NCBI GenBank assembly: GCA_010093485.1
Contig: MU001494.1
Span: 1,643,937-1,707,936 of the forward strand
Length of the DNA stretch: 64,000 nucleotides
Direction of reading: 5' to 3'
Source: Karstenula rhodostoma CBS 690.94
Lineage: Eukaryota > Ascomycota > Dothideomycetes > Pleosporales > Didymosphaeriaceae
The translations under genes were made by a program, and so were the position numbers. The notes beneath the pieces are model-generated. The model saw nothing but the letters and a program-made list of their open reading frames with translations. It was not told where the DNA came from and did not search any database. Every line of letters starts with the position of its first letter. Position 1 is the stretch's first letter. Shown here in pieces: positions 46,190-55,839 of this stretch.

Positions 46190-49100
46190 TGCTTTGTCCA
46201 TAAAAGTTTGTGAGGACCGGCAACGTTTCTGCTGTACGCTTCCTGCCCAGTATCAAAAGACAACGTGTGGATCTCCATGCCGATCACTTTGATTGGAGAA
46301 CCTTCCCTTCTCTGCATGGTTTTCCGCCACCGAAACCGAAACCATCCATACCCTTTCTACTGCTCGGTTCTAAAAGAAAGTGCGAGGCATCGCATGACTC
46401 TCCTGCTCTCTGGTCTCAAATTTATCAGTTTCTTAAATGATATATACACTTGCTTTCCTCACCGAACTCAAATTCAGTACGAATCAGACTATATGGCTCT
46501 CCATGTGACCCTATATATTTCCTTCTACAACACTCCATAGTTTTGAAGAGTCATGACGACGTTGTCATGTCCTTTTAACCCCCCTGCGTTTACAAAGAGC
46601 CAGAGACCGAAGGTTGTGCGTCTATCACTGCCTGCCAAAGGGATTACGGCGCGCATATGTCTCTTTTGCCCGCTTCCCAGGGGAGCGATCCGAGGATTTT
46701 CCTGCTTCTATAATGTCTGCAGCCTGCCTCAAAACCAAAGATACGATCTTCAACATATCTCTGCAATTTCTTCCACAACTCCTTCTACATGTTTCAAGGG
46801 GGCACAATATCCCGAGACGAGAATGACGAAGCTGGCCGACGTATGGTCGTGCCCTTGACCTCGAAAATCAAGGATAATCTAGTGATGTCTTGTGTGCACC
46901 TCCGAGCTCTCTTCAAGCCAGGTCTTGGTTTGACTAGCAGCATGTTTGTCGGTCTTGCCTTGCGTCGATCTTACCCAAGCCTCGCAAAGAAACACAGAAC
47001 CCTGGTATGAAAACAAACGCGCAAAACAAGACATGGGCGTATCATCGCTCTGTATCAGATTAGGCCTCCATGTGCGCTCCTGCTCTTCTATCAAAATATG
47101 AAAAGGATCCTGGAGGTCAAGACATCTCTGATGCCATCTCTCCTACCCCAGCCACTAAACTACGTAAAGACCCTCCACAAAAAGTGCGCGGAGTTTCGGC
47201 CGATGTACGTGCCAATTATCTCTCTTTGAGCTTCAAACGCTGTCTATAAAGTCCCCTTGTGCTCCTCATCTTCCGCCAGAACTTAAAAACATCCTAGATC
47301 CTAAAATTTCCACCGCTTCAGTCCCCTGCTATAGGTACTAAAAACGAGCGAAGGTCTTTCCATGAGAATTGGCGACCTTCCATACGATTAGATGCGCCCT
47401 TGTGCTTTCTCTTCTGAATCGAGGTTGCGGATAAGCAGTGACCCGTATTCACTCCCGTACACCCATCGCATAAAAATATCATCCGCTCATTTCATGGGGG
47501 TTTTGCCTCCGCAGTTCCTGCCTACGTATTCAAAAACACACAAGAACCTTGCATGAGAGCGTCACGTCGTCCCAGATACTGAGCCTTGCCTTTGATCTCT
47601 CAAATAGTCATTACCCCTATCAATCGTCTCCTCTACGTTCCCGGACTCAATTTCCAGCGAAAGACCAGCTCAAACACAGCATGTCTGCGGCTTGGTCTCT
47701 TACAACACATTGTTAAAGACACACAAAATACTTGCACGTTGGAGTTATCGAGCGCGCTTGCTCTCTCCCCCTCTTCCAAGCCACCAACCATCGTTACAAT
47801 GTCTTCTCTACTCTTCGAAACTCGCATAAAACTCAAAGCCGACATGATCGGCGCCATGTCTGGGTCTTTGTCTCTTGTCCTAACACTTCAAAACACCGGA
47901 ACTTGCATGAAAAAGGCAAACTCGCTTCTATCATGGATGCACCTTTCGAACACATGTTTCCGGCGCGTTTCGCCGTCCAAATATTACGATTTCTCTCTCT
48001 ATTTTTTTTGGGAGCATTGACGAGTCTTTCAAAAACGGATGGAAGGCCTTGATTGAGAACACCAGACATATACGAGATATGTGCGTGCATGTAATGTTAG
48101 TCACAAGATGTCTCCCGCGGCTGGCTCCTCGCAATCTTAATCAAGAGTACACCATGTGCACCCCGCACGCCTCGTCCTCTCGAAGAAAGATTCTGGCGAC
48201 TCAAAGTCTGCCGCTCAATCTTCTATTGTATGCACTCAGGAGACCGCAAAAGTCCTGCCTGCGACGACAAAACCTGCGATACAATGAGCTCGCTGCTCTT
48301 CTCTAAAACAGCACCTGTACCAGCAATGTCTCCTGAGACTAGCTTCTCACTAATCGAGCCGCCAAACATCGCATATGCACTCCCTCTGTGTCTTCCGCAC
48401 TCAAACCCAAAATCAACCCAATCCCAAACCACGTTCATCCGCTATCATGTCTCTCCTGCATCCACGCCTCCAAAAGCATGGCTACAGACCATACGTCCAA
48501 GTCGCGCCTCCACCCAGCTTAAGGCCCCTTCAAGAAACCCCCCATAACGAGTTCACAAGAAACGTACTCATCATCTTATGTCCGCTTCTGGGTGCGCGTG
48601 CTCTCAAACCTTTTCGGTATATTCCAATGTCTCCTGCGACTGGCTTTTCACAGATCCCCATGCAAAGAGCTCATTTGCGCCCCTCGTGTCTGCGCGCCAA
48701 AATCAAGATCTAACTCGTTGCATGTCGTTCTTGCTTGTCCCGAAACATACACAAGAACACACCATGGCTCGTCCCCGGACCCCTCCGTTTTTGTCTCACC
48801 CCACAGGTTTTTCCAAGAACTGAATGCCTCTGTGCCTTCTGGTTTGACATCCCAAAGAGGTGTTCTGTGAGTCTAAAACAGGGTTACCGTCGCTCAATAT
48901 GTCCGTCTTGCGTGCAGATTGCGCACTTTCTCAACCTCACCATGCGATGTCCTCTGTGGGCGGGTTTTCGTAAAGCTGATGCAAGATGTCTACATGTGCG
49001 CTGCTGCGTGTTCTCCCGTACCCAAAACCAACAACGCCACAAATATGGCGTGTTTGCCCGTCTCTAGAAGCAGGAGAGAGCAGCTGATGTCTTTCCCCCT

Positions 49101-50040
49101 TCTTAAGAAGGTCTCTATCCTACCCTAAAGGTTCCGCGACGGCGTTTATGTCCCTGCGCCTCTACCCAAACCAGACACTCTAAGATGATACTTGGGAGCA
49201 AGACCAAAAGTGGTGGAACATGAGCAAATGTGTTCGTCCCTGGTGTGCGCGTTCGATAAGCACCTAGTAAATCAATGAATGTGCCTCGCGGCTGGCTCTT
49301 TACAAAATATGGAAGCAGTAAAGAATACGGTGCACTGCTGCATGTCTTTCTGTACTCAAACGACACAACAGGACGGTTATGGCCTGTTCGTCTCGTCTCG
49401 CAAAATTGCGAAACGTGGACATCATATTCGCCGCCCGCGTGTCCTCCGTATACGATAAAAATATGTCAGTCGCCAGCATGTCACCTCCACCACGTCTCAA
49501 AGAAAAAACCGACCAAGTTGCATGTCTTCCCCTCCGCGTACCCCGCGCACAAAAAGACGAACCAGCCAAAGCCTAAATGTCGTTCCTCTCGCCCTCCAAA
49601 GCAGCATCCAAGAACGTACCATGTCGGAACAAAATCCAGCTAACCTTGTATCATGTCCGCTGTCCCCCAAAAATGCAGTCAAACGGTTCATGTCTTTCCC
49701 TCCAAGCCGTTCTAGACAGGGAAAACAGAGATCCGTCTAAGAACAACAATAAATCCGTGCTATGCCTCCCCCCCGGCGGGTCCTCTGTATAAAAAGCGCA
49801 TCGGTGGCAGTCATGTTGCGTTGCGTCCACCCTATCTTGCCAGGATTACCTGGAAGAAATTAATGCTTTTCCTCTCCTCAACCACCTCGTAGAAAGAATA
49901 ATTCCGAACGGCTATGTGCTGTCCAACCCAACCCATCTCCACAACGTCGATAGCACGACACGAAACCTGTGTGCAACTACCTGATGTCTTCCCCCCGCCA
50001 CAAGAGCACATATCGACCGTCCGGCTAAAAAGGCGATAAC
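46190..50040. repeat. array A: degenerate ~35-45-bp repeats, CATGTC ... AAAAAC type
   Basis: About 3.8 kb in which ATGTC, a C/T-rich stretch, an A-run and a CA/CAAGAAC-like segment recur. Near 49570-49700 successive ATGTC copies are 44, 32 and 37 bp apart. Longer related blocks also recur: ATGTCTCCTGCGACTGGCTT-like sequence at about 48107, 48326, 48627 and, more diverged, 47681 and 49280. Copies are badly diverged and indels destroy any common reading frame, so the many ATG-initiated small frames here are by-products. Boundaries are approximate. Confidence 0.6.
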
Positions 50041-50311
50041 CTCGTCGTATGTGTGTGCTGTGTGCTTCGACTCAACTGATTATTATGTCAATTTACGCTG
50101 GATGAAGCAACTCGGTGAAGGGCGCAATGAGCTGGGAAGCGGAATGACGGCCACGGACGTATATTTCGGGCTCTGTGATGATGGTGTGCAGCAGCAAGTA
50201 CATTCAACACCCACCCTATTACATCACCAGTACGCCCGTCCCTTCAGAAACAAGGGAAGTTGAAGAGTATAGTTTGGGTTTCAGTGGTATCATAAACTTT
50301 TCCATCACCCT

Positions 50312-50340
50312 AGAAAAAAAAAAAGAAAAAAAGAAAAAAG
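50312..50340. repeat. A-rich microsatellite
   Basis: A run of A interrupted by single G residues, 29 bp, just beyond the right end of array A and 127 bp from the 3' end of the phosphatase-fold gene. Confidence 0.8.
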
Positions 50341-50466
50341 TGCCCGCACTCGAATCAAACACCATAGAAATGCCCGAATAATGAAAATAAGATGGGAGAC
50401 CCCATATCCAGCCGTCCTGTTCATCGCTATATGCTCATTAAGGATACCCGTTGCAGAGGGAACTCT

Positions 50467-52850
50467 CTAATCCCTCTCCGTCATAGTCCACCTCCTCTTC
50501 GGCCCCGCCACATGCTCATAGACCTCATCCAGCTTCGGCGGCCCCCACATCACAGAGCTGTTCTTCCACAGCCCGTTCCCGCTCTCCTGCTTCTTCGGCG
50601 CGCCCCAGAGCCCGCCTGCAGCGCCCCCGCTGAGCTTGCTCGCTGCACTTGGCGCCCGCTTCGGAATGCTCAGCGGCGCGACATCGTCGTGCTTTTCGGC
50701 GTCTTCGTTTCCGTTGACGGCAGCGGTCTTGGGTGACGCCGCGCCGTCGACGTTGGGGATAGAAGTCGGTGGAGGTGGTTTCAAGGTCTGCTTCGGCTGG
50801 GAATTCTGGAATGCTTCGACCATTTCGGCGCCTGGGCTGGCGCGGCCGTCGGCCTGCGTGTCGTTCAAGGAGATGGAGCGCAGGCTGCCGCCCCACAGTC
50901 CTGAGCCGCCACCTGTGCTCGGAGATGCAGAACCGCTCGGTGTACTCGACGTCAAAAAAGAGCCTGCACCCGAGGTGGAAGTACGTTGGATGCTGCCGAT
51001 AGAGCTGTTCCAGCCTGACCGCGCTGGGGGACCCAGGGCGAGCGAATCGACCTGGCTCGTAGGGGTACTAGTCACACTTGTTCCCGTTGCTACGCGGCGC
51101 GGCGGTCGGTACTCAAGGCCGATGGTGGCATTGGCGGCTGCGGTTGGCTTTTGGGATTGTGGCAGTTTGGACGGGTCGACGCCGGGACGGAGGTGGTCGA
51201 TGGAGGCAAGTATCTTCATCTCATACGTATCGGCCATGCCTGAGTCCACGATAGATGGTATGCGGGTATAGACTGTATTCGATGATGTTGGTCGCGGTAC
51301 CTCTCTTCGCACCGCCATCGAAAGTGCTGCGAGACTGATGTCCATGAGTACTGGCTGATTGGTGATGGCGCCAAGGAGTGCATTGCAGCCCGCGCCATGG
51401 GTCACCAACACTAGCACGAGCTCTTCTTCATCATCCTCGTCCTCGTCCTTTTCTTTCTCCTTGGGTTTCGGCATCAGAGGTGTTGGTTCGACCTTCTTAG
51501 ACGCGGAAGTAGTGCGTTCGGAGAAGGTGAATCCAGGGAACATGTTCTGGGGCGGTAGTGTTTTTGTGCCATGTTCTCTATACCACTGCATCATGCCAGC
51601 AAGCCCTCTTCGGAAGCGCTTGTGCATGGTGCTCCACTCGTCACCAAATTCGCCGCCGTCGCCCCACTGTTGCGGCACCCTCATGCTGTCCCATTGGAAG
51701 TCTACTTTGAGGCAGGCATCCCGGGCATGGGTGGCATATCCCCGAGGTATCGGTTCCGCTGGAGAAACAGCATGCGACGGGACTGGTGCATCATAGAGAC
51801 GACTGTTGGGTTGATGTGTCACTGCAAGCTCGACCGGGCCGTGAGGATCTTGCGATCTAGAGCGCTGTCCGCTGAGCATGGCCCCTTGGCTGTTGGAGCG
51901 CTCGCGAGGCAGCGCTTGTGCTAAACTCCCCATGGATGGGAATGTTCCTTCCCCTGTGATCTTACGGCTGTTAGCCGCGGACGCTGCATTGCTCCTAACC
52001 CAGCCACCAGGAAAATGCCCCACGCTGGTAGGTTTGTGAGGCGGCGCTTCAATGTAGTCGCTCCTCCTCAGTAGATCTGCTTTTGCGCCCGCAACCATCA
52101 TAGTAGAATTTGGCGGGGGTGTGATGTCCTCGTAGTAGTCGGGGGAGAGCCACTCGCCGAGGAAGGCATCGATGCGCAGTAATATCTTCTCGGGTCCAAT
52201 GTACGGTTTCGAGTTGACTGCAGGGTTGGTCAATCGCAGCCAGCCGGACTTGAGTGGTTTGGGAGGCGATCCAGGCTCGGGTTTTTCTGCTTGTCTGCCG
52301 CGCACAGGCTGCACAGCTGCCGATGGGGAGGGGTCTTTTCCCAAGGGACTCCCCTTGGAGTACGACACCTTCAGAGTCGTAGCTGTTGCCGGAACCTCGT
52401 CCGGGGGAGGTTTGAACTGGGAGATTCCGGCAGCGATGGCTGTGCTCGTCTGTACACATCGTAGGAACGGACTCGAGTGAATGATAATCTTGTGTTTCCG
52501 CTTTTTGGTGGCTGGAGCAGTCTTATTGGTGCTCTGGGATGGGCCAGAGCTGTCATGCGTCGTGTCTGCTCCTGGGCCGTTGTTCGCGTCCTTGGCTCGC
52601 TCGAGCCCACGGGCATGGAGCAGCGAGGCAATGCGCAGACCAAGGGCCTTGCCTTGGGACCAGCCGCCGTAGGTGAGGGGAGGGTCGTATGGGGTGGGGG
52701 ACGTAAGATGCCATTGTTTGTCGGCAGCGTCGAGGCGGGCACCGTGTCTGGATTGCGAGCATGTCAGTCAGAGCTGATTGGGAGAGAGGTGCGTGGGGTG
52801 AGCGAAAAAGCATACCGAGCAACAACGACAACGGCTGGACCTTTCGCCAT
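50467..52850 (-). CDS. histidine-phosphatase-superfamily (phosphoglycerate-mutase-like) protein with large insertion
   Basis: Predicted member of the histidine phosphatase fold. Model: complement(join(50467..52747, 52816..52850)), 771 aa; a 68-nt intron splits the catalytic RHG triplet itself (CG|A CAC GGT), giving VVVVARHGARLDAADKQW with R12-H13. Further fold elements are TPYDPPLTYGGWSQGKALGLRIA, IIIHSSPFLRCVQTSTAIA (second arginine region) and, much later, VLVLVTHGAGCNALLGAI with the second catalytic His at about residue 462. Between about residues 155 and 450 lies a long, partly disordered insertion (WLRLTNPAVNSKPYIGPE, GEWLSPDYYEDITPPP, then Ser/Pro-rich). The C-terminal 300 residues are low-complexity Ser/Pro/Gly, ending in a Trp-containing repeat LWG/LWGAP/LWKNSSVMWG. 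A phosphatase role is plausible, but the substrate is unknown. The repeated GLWG-like tail may be a binding motif. Confidence 0.85.
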
Positions 52851-53943
52851 AGCTCAAGCTGCGCGGCACAACGCCTCACTGCAGCTCCTGGCGCATGTGG
52901 CGTGGAGAGACTCTGGGCAGCGTGCCTCGTATGCGCAGTGGTCACTTGGCTCAGAAGAGGAGTCGTGCAGAATGGGACGTTCACAGCGATGTCGAGGGCA
53001 AGCGGAGGTGCGGCGGCAGAAAAGAGTTACGGTCAGTTATGTCATGCGGCCACTTGCAGCCAGGGTCCACCCGCGTTTCGTTTCGTTTCGTTTCAATGTT
53101 GCGAACCTGCAACGTGCATGACAGTGGACAGTATGTAGGTACTTGAGCAGCAAGCTTCGGCCAAATACTAGTGCGCCTCTAGCACGTGGACAAGGCGGAA
53201 GTATGTATAGTAATGTTTGTAATGTACGGCTTTCGTCCGGCGTTCCTGGCGCTGACGGTGAAAACGGGCGGGGAAGCTCGGACTGCCGCGCGCTTGGACG
53301 GACTCGGCTGTGGGTGCATCCTTGTCAGACTTGTCATCGTCGTCAATTCTTGGTCTTGCTCGTTCGAAGCGTTGACGCGAACTCCTTAACTGAGAAGGGT
53401 GCAGTGTTGCACTATACAAACGCTGCTCCACTCACACGCCACATGGTCGACTACAACCAAATCCAGATATGCGGACACCACCCCACCCCACCTCTTCTTT
53501 GAGGCGCAACATGGGATTTGGAACGTATGCAGGTCTCACGCAGCTCACAATGTAGACATTTGAGACTTGATCCAGCATTAATACCTACCTACACAATCGC
53601 AGGCTGTGGGACCAAATGCTGAAAGACACAGGATGAGGGAACTTCCGTTGTCGATACAGATTTTGCGAGTGCTGCAAGATTACTAGGTGGAACCGCTGCT
53701 TCAATGAACAGACAAGTTTCTGTAACCCCAACATGGTTTTTGTCGCTGGCATTTCCAAAAACCCCTTTGGCACGCAAGCTGTGTTGGTGTCTTCTGTCAC
53801 GTGGATGAAGATCGCCGGACCCCTGGGCTTGGCGCACGGACAGCTCACCACCCTAGACTACTCCTTCTGGAGCGACAACCGACAATTAATCCAGGCCTCC
53901 AAATGACCACACCTTCCTCCCTCTCCGCTGCCATGCGGACGCC
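52851..53943. other. divergent promoter region, contains a (CGTTT)4 microsatellite
   Basis: Spacer between the minus-strand phosphatase-fold gene and the plus-strand transporter gene. CGTTT is repeated four times at 53074-53093. Open frames of up to about 120 codons have no support. Confidence 0.45.
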
Positions 53944-55654
53944 ATGAATTCCTCGCGCCCCTTCACCCGCACCACCAACAACATCTTTCGTCCCGCCTTC
54001 TCGTACCTGCACAACGTCGCGCGCGACCTTCCCAGCAAGCCAAACACATACGCGGCCCGCCGAAAGAACAGCGCAAGCTCGCTCGATGATACCGACCACT
54101 CAGACATAGAACAATACGCACAAATGGACGGCTCACGCCTCAGCCACTCGAGCAAGAACTCGCTCTCCGAGCTGCAGCCCGCGGTGCCGCTCATAGACAT
54201 TAGCAGCCGCTCCAATTCGCCTTACCCGCGCAGTCGCAGCGCAGTCCAGAGCGAGGACGAGGATGACGACTTTGAGCCTGCCGACAGCATCCGCCCGCTG
54301 GTGAATCCCAATGTGGGAAGAGGGAGCATAAGCAAAGGAGTATGGCGGGAAGGAGGGCTTGGCGGTTTCTTCTATGGCACCTGGATGGGCTGGCAGGTCT
54401 ACGTGGCGCTGCTGGTCTTCTGGGTTGGTGGATGTGGATTCGGGCTGCTGCTCATGAACCGCTTCATCATGCTGACGGGCGTCTACAAGTAGGCAGTGTC
54501 TGCCAATCGCTCGAGGCGCTTGCTGACCAGGGCAGATTTCCATTCCCGCTCACAGGGACCTACGTTCAGCTTGTTCTTACGCACCTGCTACTCATAGGCT
54601 TCTCCAGCCTCACGCGCGGACTCGGTAGTCCTCTCCGGAGGCTAGGTTTGGGAGCCGCAGTGGCCCCTGCTTTCCCAGTGGCTCCCGCCGGCGCCTCGTT
54701 CAGAAACCCACCCAAGCCACAATCTACACCCTTGAGGATTGTGAAATGGCTGACTAACGGCTCTGGGGGAATAGCTGGCGGCGGTCTCTTCGAGTTTGAC
54801 TGGCAAGTAGCGAAGCAGGTGCTCCCACTTGCCGTCGTCTTCTGCTTCAAAGTGTTGCTGAGCAACGTTTCTTTCGCGTAAGTCTCCCATGTGCTGATTG
54901 GAGTCCTCTAACATGACACAGCTACGCTCCTCTACCCGTCTACCAGCTCGCCCGTATACCCGTCGTGCCCTTTGCTCTCATTTTCTCCGCCGTCATCCAG
55001 AAAGAGAACTACAGCGGCTCCACCCTCTCCTCGGCGCTCATCGCGACCCTCTTCCTCTCCTTCGCCTCCTACCGCTCCCACCAGCGCGTAACCCCAGACT
55101 CCATCGTCGCCGGCGTCTTCTCCTCCATCTTCGTCGCCCTGTACCCTGTCATGCTCCTCCGCACCTACCGCACCCTCGTCTCCAACCTCGTCCCCCAGGG
55201 CGACGTCCTCACCGGCTACCCCTCCTCCGCCGACGACTCGTCCTCCAACCGCGAGGAAACACGCGCTTACTACCGCGTCCTGCACTACACCTCGCTCCTC
55301 TCCATCACGCTCCTCACTCCAATCGTCCTCTTCTCCGGCGGTATCCCCCACATCATCCGCAACATACCCTTCCTCGACGTGCCCTTCTTCTGGCTGATGA
55401 TCTGGTGCGGCGCGCTAGGCAGTTTCGCCACGTTTGTGTCCACGCTGCTACTGATCAAGGCCACGAGCCCGCTCACAGCGACGTTTGTCTCGGTCCCGAG
55501 AAGCGCGTTCCAGCTCGTCATGCTGAGCCTGTTCAAGATGCCGAGCCATTCCTGGACGGGCGTGGTCCTGTGTTGGATTAGCTGTCTGTGGTTCTTGGTC
55601 GCGAGGAGGGAGGAGGGGAGGACGTTGGATCGGTTGAGGCTCGAAGGGAGGTAG
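53944..55654 (+). CDS. nucleotide-sugar / triose-phosphate-type transporter (DMT superfamily, GDP-mannose-transporter-like)
   Basis: Multi-pass membrane antiporter, most likely of the Golgi or ER. Model: join(53944..54488, 54536..54877, 54922..55654), 539 aa; introns of 47 and 44 nt join VYK|FPFPLTGTYVQL and NVSFA|YAPLPVYQLARIP in phase. A cytosolic N-terminus of about 150 residues is Ser/Asp-rich with an acidic run (SEDEDDDFEP). It is followed by the first helix (WQVYVALLVFWVGGCGFGLLLMN), the FPFPLTGTYVQLVLTHLLL helix, the AVVFCFKVLLSNVSFAYAPLPVYQLAR segment typical of nucleotide-sugar transporters, and further helices (ALIATLFLSFASYRSHQRVTPDSIVAGVFSSIF). The C-terminal TATFVSVPRSAFQLVMLSLF resembles the substrate-binding region of the family. 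The extended N-terminus and the loop in 240-290 make it longer than a typical ~380-aa Vrg4. Substrate unknown. Confidence 0.87.
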
Positions 55655-55839
55655 TGCTGCGGCCTCGTGACGTACAACACATGTATACGTTTTATGAGGT
55701 CGCAGTGGTGACTATATAGTCAATGCACAGCCGCCAAATGGTAATTTCAATCGCTGTGCATAATCTCTTCTCCAACATCATGATGGTAGTTTGATGATAA
55801 CGAACATCGGCGCCTCCGCCCCGTCCCATGCCTCTTCGA

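Noticed and set aside
46190..50040. Many ATG-started small frames beginning MS.. in array A, as a possible tandem peptide precursor
   Set aside because: The subrepeat spacing varies (32, 37, 44 bp), so frames do not stay in register. There are no conserved cleavage sites, and the common start arises from the repeated CATGTC motif.
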